Assembly (NCBI RefSeq): GCF_025770765.1
Contig: NZ_JANZKY010000022.1
Span: forward strand, 1-64,000
Length of the DNA: 64,000 bases
Direction: 5' to 3'
DNA from: Propionivibrio soli
Lineage (GTDB): Bacteria > Pseudomonadota > Gammaproteobacteria > Burkholderiales > Rhodocyclaceae
The notes under the pieces are model-generated. The model did not search any database and had not been told where the DNA came from. It saw only the letters and a list, made by a program, of their open reading frames with translations. Both the position numbers and the translations under genes were made by a program. Below, one piece after another: positions 26,023 through 35,778 of the stretch (position 1 is the stretch's first letter; the number at the start of each line of letters is the position of its first letter).

Positions 26023-26183
26023 CTGGATTTCCCTGCTTTTCTAATAATTGTTGAGTTGGCTGGTCGCCACCGACGACCGTAGAGCTATGCAGCGAGCGAC
26101 GCGCTCCATAGACCGTCGGTACGTCATCGTGAACGTGAAAACCGGCGGGTGCGCCGGAAAGGATGGCCGGAACATGATGTCGT

Positions 26184-27112
26184 TCAATACCGTTCGAAGT
26201 CGCCCTCGTTGATTTGAAGGGAGGAGGTTGGGGAGCGGGTCACGGGTTTGCGTGCGGCTGGCGAGGCGGGGGCCGCCGACGCCGAACGGCGTCCCTCGTT
26301 GCCGAGGCGGAAGAAGGTCATCGTCTGCTGCAATTGCTCCGCCTGCGCCCCGAGTTCCTCCGCCGTGGCCGCCAGCTCCTCCGAAGCCGACGCATTCTGC
26401 TGCGTCGCCTGATTGAGCTGCCCCATGGCGCTGTTGATCTGCGCCACCCCGGTCGTCTGCTGCTGGCTCGCCGACGCGATCTCCTGCACGAGTTCCGACG
26501 TGCGGCGAATCGACGGCACCATCTCGGTGAGCAGATGGCCGGCGCGTTCCGCCTGCTTCACCGAAGAATCGGCCAGGCTGCCGATTTCTTGAGCCGCGAT
26601 CTGCGAACGTTCCGCGAGCTTGCGCACCTCCGCGGCGACGACGGCGAAGCCCTTGCCGTGGTCGCCGGCGCGGGCCGCCTCGATGGCAGCATTCAAGGCC
26701 AAGAGATTGGTCTGATACGCGATGTCGTCGATGATGCCGATCTTGCCGGCGATGCTCTTCATGTCCTCGACGGTCTGGTTGACCGCCTGGCCACCCTCGG
26801 CCGCTTCGTTGGCGGCCTTGGCCGCCATGCCATCGGTGGCCTTGGCGTTGTCGGTGTTGCTGGCAATGGACGCCGTCATCTCCTCCATCGACGCAGTGGT
26901 TTCCTCGACCGAAGCGGCCTGTTCGGAGGACGATTGCGAGAGGGCCTGGGCGGTCGACGAGACCTGGCCGGCGGCGTTGGTGAGGTTGTCGGCAGCGTCG
27001 CGCACTTCGCCGATGATCTGCGTCAGACGGCCGATCATGTTCTGCATCGCCGTCATCAGTGTGCCCACTTCGTCGCGACTCGTCGTCTCCAGTTGCACCG
27101 AAAGATCGCCTT
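26184..27112 (-). repeat. 929-bp near-identical segment, copy B
   Basis: Partner of 23983-24911. Almost all differences are silent: across roughly 309 codons I see one amino-acid change near the end (A to S before PTSSLQINE). Confidence 0.9.
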
Positions 27113-27800
27113 CGGCAAGCCGGCCGGCGGCTGCGACGGCTTCGGTGAGCGGTCGTGTGACCGAGCGTGTGATGAGCACGGCGAGCGCAATCAACAAGGC
27201 GAGGGCGACGCCGATGACGCCGGCCATGATCGACGCAAGCCGGTTGAATTCGGTTTGCACATCGTCGAGATAGACGCCGGCCGTGAATACCCAGCCCCAG
27301 GGGGCGTACAGCTTGCTCGCGGCGACTTTCTCCACCGGCGCGGAATGGCCTGGCTTCGGCCACAGGTATTCGGTGGTCTCGTTGCGGCCGCGTTTCGCCG
27401 CGGCGACGATTTCGGTAAAGAGATGAACGCCGTTCTCGTCTTTGAAATCCGAGAAATTCTTGCCGTTCATTTCCGGCTTGATCGGATGCTCGACCACCAC
27501 CGCGTCGGTGTCCATGATGGTGATGTAATTGTCGCCTTCGAAGCGCATGTGCCTTATGGCGAGCCGCGCGCGCTCCTGCGCGTCTGCAAGGCTGAGCTTG
27601 CCGGCACTTGCCTGGCTGCCGTAGTAGGCGACGACGGTGTCGGCGATCTCAACGACGCTGCGCGTTTTCTCCTGGCGATCACGCAGCATCTGATTCCGTT
27701 CCATGATCAGCGCAAAGCCGGCCACGGCGGCGAGCAGAATCACGGCGAGTGCGACGAGCCCGATCAGGCGGTTGCGAATCGATACGGAGCGAAAATTCAT
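26184..27800 (-). CDS. Methyl-accepting chemotaxis protein with sCache_2-like sensor (receptor 2)
   Basis: The 538-residue receptor has TM1 near residues 10-30, an sCache_2-type periplasmic domain (about 35-185: [20 protein letters not shown] in part, [31 protein letters not shown]), TM2, HAMP, and a signalling domain that is a near copy of receptor 1's, ending [15 protein letters not shown] lies 7 bases before the ATG at 27800. It lies 161 bp upstream of receptor 1 on the same strand. Confidence 0.92.
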   Translation of the reverse strand: MNFRSVSIRNRLIGLVALAVILLAAVAGFALIMERNQMLRDRQEKTRSVVEIADTVVAYYGSQASAGKLSLADAQERARLAIRHMRFEGDNYITIMDTDAVVVEHPIKPEMNGKNFSDFKDENGVHLFTEIVAAAKRGRNETTEYLWPKPGHSAPVEKVAASKLYAPWGWVFTAGVYLDDVQTEFNRLASIMAGVIGVALALLIALAVLITRSVTRPLTEAVAAAGRLAEGDLSVQLETTSRDEVGTLMTAMQNMIGRLTQIIGEVRDAADNLTNAAGQVSSTAQALSQSSSEQAASVEETTASMEEMTASIASNTDNAKATDGMAAKAANEAAEGGQAVNQTVEDMKSIAGKIGIIDDIAYQTNLLALNAAIEAARAGDHGKGFAVVAAEVRKLAERSQIAAQEIGSLADSSVKQAERAGHLLTEMVPSIRRTSELVQEIASASQQQTTGVAQINSAMGQLNQATQQNASASEELAATAEELGAQAEQLQQTMTFFRLGNEGRRSASAAPASPAARKPVTRSPTSSLQINEGDFERY

Positions 27801-28106
27801 TCTCATTCTCCTTGTGCCGCCGCGGCTACCGGGTTCCGGTTTGGCCTTCCGCCAATGCCGGCAAGAAGGCGGTGCCACGTCGGGTCGTTATCAGCGTGAT
27901 TCCGTTATTTCTTGTTCAGAATTCGCTACCTACTCCATCTTTCCCGGTTTCCCGCCTGCTCCGGCGTTGCCGCCGGAGCAGGATGCGGAAGCCACCCTTC
28001 CTACCCCATCGAATAGTTACTGCGAGTCATACGGTTTCGGCTTCCCGTAACCCAGGGAGTCCGCACATCCTCTGCGCCTGTTGTTGCCAATGTCTTGTCA
28101 CTGTCG
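27801..28106. other. Intergenic spacer between cheW and receptor 2
   Basis: This 306-bp spacer contains the strong hairpin at 27955-27982 and must carry the promoter of receptor 2 if that is separate from the cheW unit. No coding content is supported. Confidence 0.5.
27955..27982 (-). terminator. Hairpin downstream of cheW
   Basis: CCTGCTCCGGC (27955-27965) and GCCGGAGCAGG (27972-27982) form a perfect 11-bp stem with a 6-base loop, about 125 bases past the cheW stop. No T-tract follows on either strand. It probably marks the end of the cheA-cheW transcript. Confidence 0.45.
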
Positions 28107-28688
28107 TCACACCGCGGCGGCGGACTCCGCCATCGTCCCCGTTTCGGTGAGCAGGGCGATTTCCTCGACCGAGAGCACCTTGCCGATGTTGAGCAGGATG
28201 ACGAACTTGCCGGCCACCTTACCCATGCCGGAAATGAAATCAGCGCGGATTCTTGCCCCGAACGAGGGGGGCGGCTCGATTTCGCTGGCCGGGATGTCGA
28301 GTACCTCGGATACGGAGTCGACGAGGACGCCGACGTCGTGGTGTACGTCGTCCTCGCTCTCCGTGTCCGCCACTTCAAGAATGACGATGCATGTGCGGCG
28401 CGCGACCTCGGTCGGTTTGCCGCCGAAACGGGCAGACAGATCGATGACCGGAACGACGCTGCCACGCAAGTTGATCACGCCGCGGATGAAACTCGGCATC
28501 ATCGGTATCGTGGTGAGATTGCCGTACTCGATGATCTCCTTGACGTTCAATATGCCGACGGCAAACATCTCCCCGCCGAGCGTGAACGTCAGATATTGAG
28601 GCGGAGGTTCCGAACGCACCGCTACGGCGCCCTTCGGCGTCGCAGCGGCGCGCTGGGTTCTGCCTGTTGCCTGAACGAGCTCTCCCAT
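28107..28688 (-). CDS. cheW: Chemotaxis coupling protein CheW
   Basis: The 193-residue protein has the CheW fold from about residue 28 (QYLTFTLGGEMFAVGILNVKEII in part, GVINLRGSVVPVIDLSARFG, the dorsal region ending KVLSVEEIALL). The 25-residue N-terminal extension is longer than usual. It couples receptors to CheA. GGAG precedes the ATG and the gene begins 8 bp after the receptor 3 stop. Confidence 0.95.
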   Translation of the reverse strand: MGELVQATGRTQRAAATPKGAVAVRSEPPPQYLTFTLGGEMFAVGILNVKEIIEYGNLTTIPMMPSFIRGVINLRGSVVPVIDLSARFGGKPTEVARRTCIVILEVADTESEDDVHHDVGVLVDSVSEVLDIPASEIEPPPSFGARIRADFISGMGKVAGKFVILLNIGKVLSVEEIALLTETGTMAESAAAV

Positions 28689-28696
28689 AGTCGCTC

Positions 28697-30325
28697 CTAG
28701 TAGCGTTCGAAGTCGCTTTCGTTGATCTGCACCGTGGATGCGCGCGTTCCCATGACCGAGCGCGCCGGTGTTCTCGCGTGGGCGCTGGCGGCATGGCTAC
28801 GCCGGGTTTCATCCATGCGGAAGAAGGTCATCGTCTGCTGCAGTTGCTCGGCCTGGGACCCAAGCTCTTCAGCCGTTGCAGCCAATTCCTCGGAAGCCGA
28901 CGCGTTCTGCTGCGTCGCCTGATTGAGCTGCCCCATGGCGCTGTTGATCTGCGCCACCCCGGTCGTTTGCTCCTCGCTGGCAAGCGTGATTTCTTGAACG
29001 AGTTCGGAGGTACGGCGGATTGTCGGAACCATCTCGACCAGCAACGAACCGGCCCGTTCGGCTTGTTCGACGGAGGAGCTGGCGAGACTGCCGATCTCCT
29101 GCGCCGCAATCTGCGAACGTTCCGCGAGCTTGCGCACCTCGGCGGCGACGACGGCAAAGCCCTTGCCGTGGTCGCCCGCGCGGGCCGCCTCGATGGCGGC
29201 ATTGAGGGCGAGCAGGTTGGTCTGATACGCGATGTCGTCGATGATGCCGATCTTGCCGGCGATGCTCTTCATGTCATCGACCGTGCGGGTCACGGCATCG
29301 CCGCCCTCAGCGGCTTCGCGGGCGGCTTTGGTCGCCATGGTGTCAGTGACCTTCGAGTTTTCGGTATTGCGGCCGATCGACGCCGTCATTTCCTCGATCG
29401 ACGCGGTCGTTTCCTCGACGGAAGCGGCCTGTTCGGAGGAGGACTGCGAAAGCGTCTGCGCGGTGGCCGAAACCTGGTTCGCCGCATTGGTCAGGTTGTC
29501 GGCCGCACTGCGCACTTCGCCGATGATCTGCGTCAGTTTGCCGATCATGGCTTTGATGGCGGCCAGCATGCTGCTGTTGTCGTTGCCCTTGAGTTCGATC
29601 TGCACCGTGAGATCGCCATCGGCCACTTGTTGCACGACTTCGGTGACGTAGGCCGGCTCGCCGCCGAGCTGTTTCTCGACGCGCCGGGTCAGAAAGTAAC
29701 CGAGAAGAACGCCGATCAGCAAGCTGCCGACGGAAAGGCCGATCATCAGAACCCGGCTGCTGAGGTAGATCTCCATGCTTTCTTCCGAAGCCTTCTTGGC
29801 GACGTTTTCCTTGATCTTGGTGAGCTCGGTCAGCAAGTCGTCGGCTGCGTTGCCCGTACTGAGCATTTCGCTGTTCACACGCGACATTTCCTCAGAGCGC
29901 GATGCCATTGGGGTTTTTTCGATCAATGCAAGCATTCTCTCGGTGCTTTGCACATAGGCTGGAAATACCGCGTCTACCTTCTTTAGGCCGGCGAGGCCTT
30001 CCTCGCTGTAGAACAAGGTGCGCGATTTATCAATGTAATCGCGCACGGCGCGTGCGTGGTCGTTGAAGGCCTTCGTCGCTTTCGCGCGCTCTTCAGGCGT
30101 CGTGGCCAACGCGACCGTCCGCCAATCGCGGCCCATGTAAACGAGGTTGATGTTGGCTTCCTTGACGTATGAGAGGCCGAGCAACTCCTTCTCGTACAGG
30201 CGGTCAGCCATGTCGTTGATGGTGCCCATGTTGCGCACGCCGATCAGGCCGACAATCAGTGAGAACGCGGCGATGATGATGAAGCCGCCGAGGAGCATGG
30301 TGCGGAGTTTCAGATGATTCAGCAT
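28697..30325 (-). CDS. Methyl-accepting chemotaxis protein with four-helix sensor (receptor 3)
   Basis: The 542-residue receptor has TM1 near residues 10-30 and a short helical periplasmic domain of the 4HB/Tar type (about 35-190; [19 protein letters not shown] region). TM2 is near 192-212, followed by HAMP and a signalling domain homologous to receptors 1 and 2, with a conserved hairpin tip but clearly more diverged DNA. It ends INESDFERY, the same aromatic tail with one change. It lies directly upstream of cheW and downstream of cheA in the main chemotaxis block. Confidence 0.93.
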   Translation of the reverse strand: MLNHLKLRTMLLGGFIIIAAFSLIVGLIGVRNMGTINDMADRLYEKELLGLSYVKEANINLVYMGRDWRTVALATTPEERAKATKAFNDHARAVRDYIDKSRTLFYSEEGLAGLKKVDAVFPAYVQSTERMLALIEKTPMASRSEEMSRVNSEMLSTGNAADDLLTELTKIKENVAKKASEESMEIYLSSRVLMIGLSVGSLLIGVLLGYFLTRRVEKQLGGEPAYVTEVVQQVADGDLTVQIELKGNDNSSMLAAIKAMIGKLTQIIGEVRSAADNLTNAANQVSATAQTLSQSSSEQAASVEETTASIEEMTASIGRNTENSKVTDTMATKAAREAAEGGDAVTRTVDDMKSIAGKIGIIDDIAYQTNLLALNAAIEAARAGDHGKGFAVVAAEVRKLAERSQIAAQEIGSLASSSVEQAERAGSLLVEMVPTIRRTSELVQEITLASEEQTTGVAQINSAMGQLNQATQQNASASEELAATAEELGSQAEQLQQTMTFFRMDETRRSHAASAHARTPARSVMGTRASTVQINESDFERY

Positions 30326-30412
30326 TGAGGCAATTCCAAAAAGCGGTGGATCGAACAGCAGCTTCAGGCGCCGCGTGGCGCATTCATGTCTCTACGTCAG
30401 AGGTTGGCGATG

Positions 30413-32680
30413 TCAGTGCTCATTCCCCCTTATGACGGTGTTGCTGCCAGACAGTGCAAACGGCGACGCAACGCGGTGTCCGTAAAGCAACGTTTCCTCG
30501 CTGCGCGAGACCATGTTCACGAGCGCGGCGACGTCCAGGATCAACGCCACTTCCCCGCTGCCGAGGATCGTCGAGCCGCCGATGCCGCGCAGCTTCGCGA
30601 ACAGGCGGCCGAGTGGTTTGATGACTGTCTGGAACTCGCCCATCAACTGATCTACGACAATGCCCGCGCGTTGGCCGCCAAATTGCACGACAACGATGCT
30701 TTCGCGGGCCGGTGCCTGGCCGCCCACCTCGAACAGTTCGCGCAAACGGATGAACGGCAGGGGCTCGCCGCGCAGATTCAGGAAATTGCGTCCGCCCGAG
30801 ATGTCCTTGTGTTCGATGCACTCGACCACCGAATCGAGCGGGATGACGTAGGCGGCCTTGTCGACACCGACGAGGAAGCCGTCGATGATCGCTAGCGTCA
30901 GCGGCAGCCGGATCGTGAAAGTCGCGCCTTCACCGGCAACCGAGGCGACATCGACCGTGCCACGCAGGGCAGTTATGTTGCGCCGCACGACATCCATGCC
31001 GACGCCGCGGCCGGAAAGCTTGGAGACGGTTTCGACGGTCGAGAAGCCCGGCTCGAAGATGAGATTCTGGATGTCGCTTTCGCTGAGCGTGTCGCCCGGC
31101 TGGATCAACTCGCGCTCGATGGCCTTGGCGCGAATTCTTTCCAGATTGAGGCCGCCGCCGTCGTCGGAGACTTCGATCACGATGCTCCCGGAATCATGAT
31201 AGGCGTTGAGCGAAACGCGCCCACAAGCCGGCTTGCCGCGTTCGAGTCGGACGGCGACCGGTTCGATGCCGTGGTCGAGCGAATTGCGCACGAGATGCAT
31301 GAGCGGGTCGCCGATTTTCTCAACGACCGTCTTGTCGAGTTCGGTTTCGGCACCGCTGATCGACAATTCGATTTCCTTGCCGAGATCTTTCGACACGTCG
31401 CGTACGACGCGATGGAAGCGGTTGAAGGTATCGCCGATCTGCACCATGCGCAGTTGCAATGCCGAGTCGCGAATGTCCTCGACGAGGCGCGACAGAACGG
31501 AAGTCGCTTCGACGAGATCGGTTTGCCGGCTCTTCAGAGCCAGCAGGTTGGCGGATGCGCCGGCGATGACGAGTTCGCCGACGAGGTCGATCAACTTGTC
31601 AAGCTTGTCGGCATGCACGCGCACCAGCTGCGCTTCGCGCGCTCGTTTGTCCACCACCTGGTTTTGCTTGGCGATCGCCGCCTCGACGGTCTCTTTGTGC
31701 ACGACCTTGCTGTCGACGAGGATGGCCCCGAGCGGTGCCGGCGACGCGGCGGTTGTGTCCGCGCCGCCGGAGCTTTCTCCCTGAGCAAGCAGTACTTCGT
31801 GTTGCGCCTGCAGTCCGTGGTCAACCTCGGCCTGGGTCAGCGCGCCGCAACGGACGAGGATCTCGCCGATTCGCATGTCGTCTTCAGGCAATTCTTGTAT
31901 GAGACGAATGTAGTCGGCGACATTGCTGTGCGGCGGCAGGATGCGCAGGTCGCACTCGTCGCTCACAAAAGTGAAGACACGCTCGATGTCCGCTTTCGAA
32001 GCCTTTGTCTGCAGGCGGACTTCGAAGCCGAGGTAGCATGATTCGGGGTCCATGTCGGCCGCTGGTGGCAGACCGTCCGAGACGGTTTCGATGCCGATGA
32101 TCTCGCCCAGGCCACCAAGGTAGCGAAGCAGCGACAGGGGATCGACGCCGCCGCGCATGACGTTGGGTCCGAAGCGGACCGAGATGTGCCAGCTATCGGT
32201 GTTGACGACACCGCCGCCTGAACTTTCCACTTCGCCGTCATCGTCCTGCGCGGCGAGATTGGTGCGCGCGGCTGGTTCCTGCGTCGGAACGATGGCTGAG
32301 AGGAACTGTTCCAGATGCTCGCTCAGAGCCTCGCCGCGGGCGGCGACATCGGCGCTTGGTTCGCTGGCCTGCGCGGCCAGGACATCGAGCAGCGAGCCCA
32401 GGTGATCGCAACATTCAAGCAGGAGCGTCGTCAGCGCGGCGGAAATGTCGGCCTCGCCGTTGCGCAGCGCGTCGAGGATGTTTTCGACGCGATGCATGAA
32501 GGTCTCGATGAACTGGCATTCGATGACGCCGGAAGCGCCTTTGATCGTGTGCGCGGCACGAAAGATGGTATCAATTCCGCTGGCGTCGTCCGGCGTTTGC
32601 TCGAGGCGCAGCAGGCCGGCTTCCATTTCCGCCAGTTGCTCGCGGCTTTCCTGAATGAATACGCTGGTCAGTTCGTCCAT
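30413..32680 (-). CDS. cheA: Chemotaxis histidine kinase CheA
   Basis: The 755-residue kinase has P1/Hpt at the N-terminus (RAAHTIKGASGVIE, His near 48), a long middle part (about 150-360) containing a HISVRFGPNVMRGG segment, then P3 dimerisation (DKLDKLIDLVGELVIA), P4 ATPase (HLVRNSLDHGIE, GRGVGMDVVRR) and a P5 CheW-like end. The ATG at 32680 has GGAG 7 bases upstream; longer upstream reading has no support. It phosphorylates CheY and possibly the other receivers in this cluster. Confidence 0.95.
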   Translation of the reverse strand: MDELTSVFIQESREQLAEMEAGLLRLEQTPDDASGIDTIFRAAHTIKGASGVIECQFIETFMHRVENILDALRNGEADISAALTTLLLECCDHLGSLLDVLAAQASEPSADVAARGEALSEHLEQFLSAIVPTQEPAARTNLAAQDDDGEVESSGGGVVNTDSWHISVRFGPNVMRGGVDPLSLLRYLGGLGEIIGIETVSDGLPPAADMDPESCYLGFEVRLQTKASKADIERVFTFVSDECDLRILPPHSNVADYIRLIQELPEDDMRIGEILVRCGALTQAEVDHGLQAQHEVLLAQGESSGGADTTAASPAPLGAILVDSKVVHKETVEAAIAKQNQVVDKRAREAQLVRVHADKLDKLIDLVGELVIAGASANLLALKSRQTDLVEATSVLSRLVEDIRDSALQLRMVQIGDTFNRFHRVVRDVSKDLGKEIELSISGAETELDKTVVEKIGDPLMHLVRNSLDHGIEPVAVRLERGKPACGRVSLNAYHDSGSIVIEVSDDGGGLNLERIRAKAIERELIQPGDTLSESDIQNLIFEPGFSTVETVSKLSGRGVGMDVVRRNITALRGTVDVASVAGEGATFTIRLPLTLAIIDGFLVGVDKAAYVIPLDSVVECIEHKDISGGRNFLNLRGEPLPFIRLRELFEVGGQAPARESIVVVQFGGQRAGIVVDQLMGEFQTVIKPLGRLFAKLRGIGGSTILGSGEVALILDVAALVNMVSRSEETLLYGHRVASPFALSGSNTVIRGNEH

Positions 32681-32714
32681 ACTGGTTCTCCGTGCGATGC
32701 GTAGTCTTGGTGTC

Positions 32715-33020
32715 CTACGACGCTTCGCAGGCGGGTATGACAAGCGGGTCGCCGAGTTCGGCGGCAAGATTGCAGAAATCGATCACGGCGCGCACGGCCT
32801 GGCTATGCGCAACGATGGAAACGCGTTTGCCGGCATGCTGCGCTTCCTTCTTGAGCAGGATCAGCAGTTGTAGACCGGCGGCGTCGATCTCGGCCACCTG
32901 GGCGAGATCGAGTTCGAGTTCGTCGGCGTCGGCAAGGGCGTCGAGCAGTTCGTGCTTCTGCTCCAGCGCCTGGTAGATGGTGAGGTTCTGGCTCAGGGCA
33001 AGGCGGCGGCTCTCTGTCAT
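32715..33020 (-). CDS. STAS-domain protein
   Basis: This 101-residue single STAS domain has the beta-alpha pattern ELELDLAQVAEIDAAGLQLLILL, where the serine usually phosphorylated in anti-sigma antagonists is replaced (IDAAG instead of xDSSG). It therefore cannot be switched by serine phosphorylation in the usual way. STAS proteins of this kind are often found beside cheA and cheY in environmental proteobacteria; the role is not established. GGAG lies 8 bases before the ATG. It sits between cheY and cheA. Confidence 0.82.
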   Translation of the reverse strand: MTESRRLALSQNLTIYQALEQKHELLDALADADELELDLAQVAEIDAAGLQLLILLKKEAQHAGKRVSIVAHSQAVRAVIDFCNLAAELGDPLVIPACEAS

Positions 33021-33117
33021 CTCAGATGCTCCGTGGCGTGGCCCGGGTCGGAATACAGGGAAGCGGGGTGTGCTGGGTGCCGTAACGACGGCACGGAACC
33101 GAAGACGCCTAACATGC

Positions 33118-33483
33118 CTACCTCAACACCAGTTTGATCGTATTGAGGAGCTCGTCGGCCGTCGCCGGCTTGACGATCCAGCCCGAGGCCCCCGCCGCTT
33201 TTGCCTCCTGGCGTTTAGCCTGCTGGGACTCCGTGGTCAGGAAAAGGATCGGCATGAATTTATAAGGCGGCAGCTGGCGCACCTCGCGAATCAACTCGAT
33301 GCCGTTCATTCCCGGCATGTTGAGGTCGGTGATCAGCAGGTCGACCTTGACGTTGGCGTTGAACTTCTGCAGCGCGGCTTCCGAATTGGAGGCTTTTTCA
33401 ACGGAATAGCCGGCCTTCGTAAGAATGCTTGATATGCTTAACAGGATGGTGGCCGAGTCGTCCACCAACATGATCGTGCTCAT
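33118..33483 (-). CDS. cheY: CheY-type single-domain response regulator
   Basis: The 121-residue receiver has the acidic pair in LVDDS, phosphorylation site Asp53 (ITDLNMPGMNG), Thr in FLTTES and Lys in VKPAT. Placement directly before the STAS gene and cheA makes it the probable flagellar motor regulator. GGGAGG lies just upstream of the ATG. A 44-bp element shared with the other chemotaxis block lies 90 bp upstream. Confidence 0.9.
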   Translation of the reverse strand: MSTIMLVDDSATILLSISSILTKAGYSVEKASNSEAALQKFNANVKVDLLITDLNMPGMNGIELIREVRQLPPYKFMPILFLTTESQQAKRQEAKAAGASGWIVKPATADELLNTIKLVLR

Positions 33484-33572
33484 TTTTCCTCCCGGTTTCC
33501 GGCTCCCGCCGGAGTCGCGTTCCGGTGTCGTTCGTTACGAAACAGCAATGCATGCTCTCAAAGAAGCGGCGC

Positions 33573-33616
33573 CTTGTGCATCCGTGAAATCCGCAGAAAA
33601 CTGCGGAAACTACGTA
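33573..33616 (-). promoter_or_regulatory. Conserved 44-bp element upstream of cheY
   Basis: On the plus strand CTTGTGCATCCGT (33573-33585) and TGCGGAAACTACGTA (33602-33616) are separated by a partly palindromic centre (CCGCAG-AAAA-CTGCGG). The same two blocks with identical total length occur at 38935-38978. The element begins 90 bp before the cheY start, so it probably carries the promoter or operator of this block. Confidence 0.6.
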
Positions 33617-33681
33617 CCCCGGCGCCGACCGTCTGTCGCACCCCTGATGGATTGGGCGGAAAGCCGCGGCCCAGAGGGCGG

Positions 33682-34518
33682 TCATGCCTTGAGCGCCGCA
33701 TCCAGCGACGCGACCTCGTCGGCCGATTCGGCGAGGATTTCGCTCAGTTCTTCATCGTCGACGAGCATCTGCAGCTCAACGTTCATGCCTTTGCGGCTCA
33801 TGCCGGCGAGGGCATCGAGCGGGGATTCGGTCGGCGTGAGCTGGTCGGCGAGGAGCAGCGTATCGCCGAGCGACGCCGGCGGCATGGCGAGGTAGCCCGT
33901 CCACATGATGTGCAAGGCTTCGAGGATGGCCGGGGGCGTATCCAGCGCACTGAGTACGGCGTGCCCGATGCGCGCCTCTCCGTCGCCGTGCCACGCCTCG
34001 AGATCGCCTTCGATCAGGCCGGGATAAGAAGCGGCCCGGGCGATCAGGTAGAAGCCGCCCATCTCGTGCACGATGCCGCCGAAGAAGGCGGCGTCGGGGT
34101 TTTGATGCGTGACTTTGCGCGCCAGCGTACGTGCAAGCGCCGCTACATGCGCCGTGTGTTCCCAGAGCGCGCCGGCGAGCGCGCGGTGTTCCGGAAGCCG
34201 CGGCAGTTCTTTCATCTGCCGTACCACGACTGCCGCGGCGAGCGCACGCAAGGTGCCAAACCCCAGACGCGAGATGGCGGCGCCGATCTCGGTGATCGCC
34301 CGGCCACCGGGGTTGTAGGCGATCGAATTGGCCACAGACAGCACGCGCGCATGCAGCACCGGTTCGGCGGCGACGACCTTGCCAAGCGCCGATAGCGAGC
34401 AATCGGGGTCGTCGAGCAGGCGTTGCACGCGCAGCGCGATCTCGGCGTGGGTTGGAAAAACGATGTTGCCGCGCTCGACGTCGGCCGCAATCGTATTCAG
34501 TGTCGCGTTTACGTCCAT
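33682..34518 (-). CDS. HDOD-domain protein
   Basis: The 278-residue protein is an HDOD domain: IVFPTHAEIALRVQRLLDD, VVAAEPVLHARVLSVANS, FGGIVHEMGGFYLI and an LHIMWTGYL end region. HDOD proteins are HD-like domains without full catalytic ligands, often linked to signalling and motility control. I chose the ATG at 34518, which overlaps the cheB stop (TGATG). It is the last gene of the upstream chemotaxis block, followed by 198 bases carrying the 44-bp element. Confidence 0.85.
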   Translation of the reverse strand: MDVNATLNTIAADVERGNIVFPTHAEIALRVQRLLDDPDCSLSALGKVVAAEPVLHARVLSVANSIAYNPGGRAITEIGAAISRLGFGTLRALAAAVVVRQMKELPRLPEHRALAGALWEHTAHVAALARTLARKVTHQNPDAAFFGGIVHEMGGFYLIARAASYPGLIEGDLEAWHGDGEARIGHAVLSALDTPPAILEALHIMWTGYLAMPPASLGDTLLLADQLTPTESPLDALAGMSRKGMNVELQMLVDDEELSEILAESADEVASLDAALKA

Positions 34519-35264
34519 CAAGCTTCTCCAGTACCTGAAAAAGAACTCTTGCCGAAGGCGACGATCGCCGGCGCAATCTGGTCGAGCGGCAGGGTCAGGT
34601 CGACCGCGCCGCGCAGGATGGCTTCCTTCGGCATGCCGAAAACGACGCAACTCGCCTCGTTCTGGGCGATCGTCCGCGCGCCGGCGTCGTGCATTTCCTT
34701 GAGGCCGCGGGCGCCGTCGTCACCCATGCCGGTCATGATGATGCCGAGCGCCTTCGCGCTGCCAAGAACGGCGATTGAGCGGAAGAGCACGTCGACGGAC
34801 GGACGGTGGCGGTTAACGGGCGGATCGTCGGTGATGGCCGCGCTCAACTCGCCGCCAAACCGTTTCACCAGCATCTGCTTCCCACCCGGAGCAACGAGGG
34901 CCAGGCCGGGGCGCAAGCGATCACCCTGGCGCGCTTCGCGCACCTCGATGCGGCAGAGATTGTTCAGGCGGTCGGCAAACATGGCGGTGAATACAGGCGG
35001 CATGTGCTGCACGATGACGATGGCCGGGGAATTCTCGGGCAGCCGGGTGAGGATCGACTCGAGGGCTTGCGTACCGCCGGTCGATGTGCCAAGGGCCACA
35101 ATGGGCTGGCCCGAGGCGGCCATTCCCGGGCGTAAGGCGCGGCCGAACAACGGCTCCACGCCCTGGCCGGGCGGCAAAGGGCGGTTGGTGACGGTCAAAG
35201 CCCGATGCTCGCGATCCTCACGATCCTCACGCTTCGGCCACCGCGAACGCCGCCTGTCATCCAT
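34518..35264 (-). CDS. cheB: CheB-type methylesterase lacking a receiver domain
   Basis: The 248-residue protein contains only the methylesterase domain, with catalytic Ser61 (GTSTGG), His87 (VQHMPP) and Asp183 (GMGDDGA), preceded by a charged 50-residue leader instead of the usual 120-residue receiver. The receiver cannot be hidden upstream: that DNA encodes cheD in another frame. It removes methyl groups from receptors and may deamidate glutamines. Without a receiver, CheA cannot activate it in the usual way. The ATG at 35264 overlaps cheD by 8 bases. Confidence 0.9.
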   Translation of the reverse strand: MDDRRRSRWPKREDREDREHRALTVTNRPLPPGQGVEPLFGRALRPGMAASGQPIVALGTSTGGTQALESILTRLPENSPAIVIVQHMPPVFTAMFADRLNNLCRIEVREARQGDRLRPGLALVAPGGKQMLVKRFGGELSAAITDDPPVNRHRPSVDVLFRSIAVLGSAKALGIIMTGMGDDGARGLKEMHDAGARTIAQNEASCVVFGMPKEAILRGAVDLTLPLDQIAPAIVAFGKSSFSGTGEA

Positions 35265-35778
35265 TGGGATTCCTGATCCGTGCGTTTTCGCCGTCGGGAA
35301 AGGCCAGCCACACCTCGCCGCTCCAAACGTCGAAATGCAGCTTGCGTCGCCCGCTGCCCGCGACGTGCTCCGCCATGAGCGTGATGTGGTTGGCGGCCAG
35401 CATGCGATGCGCGTATTCGATGTTGCGCGCGCCGATGTCGGAACCGTCGCCCTGGTTCCAGTTGAACATATTGGCGCCGCCGAAGAGCTTGGCCTGGTAT
35501 TCGCAGGGTCGCGTACTTGCGGCGGCCACATTCTGCAGGAACAAAGCAAAGGCCTCCGCGGCATACCGGCCATCGAGCGGAACGCCGGAGGGCCGGTCGC
35601 GCTCGGTGAGCATGTAGTGGCACATGCCGCCGATGTGCTTTTTCGGGTGCCAAAGCGTGACCGAAACGCAAGACCCGAGCAGCGTCGAGATGCGCGTCCT
35701 GCCGCCCCCGAAATGAAAGTCGCCGGGCTTGAGGACGACCTGGATGATGTCGTCGGTGTTGGCGGTGCGCCCGGTCAT
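35257..35778 (-). CDS. cheD: Chemoreceptor glutamine deamidase CheD (copy 1)
   Basis: The 173-residue protein has the catalytic Cys37 in TLLGSCVSV and His54 in GMCHYML, with KLFGGANMF and IGARNIEYA family motifs. CheD deamidates receptor glutamines. It starts within the cheR stop (4-base overlap) and runs into cheB, so the three are translationally coupled. A second CheD lies on the other side of cheR. Confidence 0.93.
   Translation of the reverse strand: MTGRTANTDDIIQVVLKPGDFHFGGGRTRISTLLGSCVSVTLWHPKKHIGGMCHYMLTERDRPSGVPLDGRYAAEAFALFLQNVAAASTRPCEYQAKLFGGANMFNWNQGDGSDIGARNIEYAHRMLAANHITLMAEHVAGSGRRKLHFDVWSGEVWLAFPDGENARIRNPNG

Noticed and set aside
26041-27363. Alternative minus-strand frame inside receptor 2
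   Set aside because: Low-complexity Arg/Gly-rich reading in the wrong frame of a well-defined receptor gene.
35265-35573. Longer cheB beginning about 100 codons upstream
   Set aside because: The extra sequence is the out-of-frame reading of cheD and contains no receiver domain motifs.
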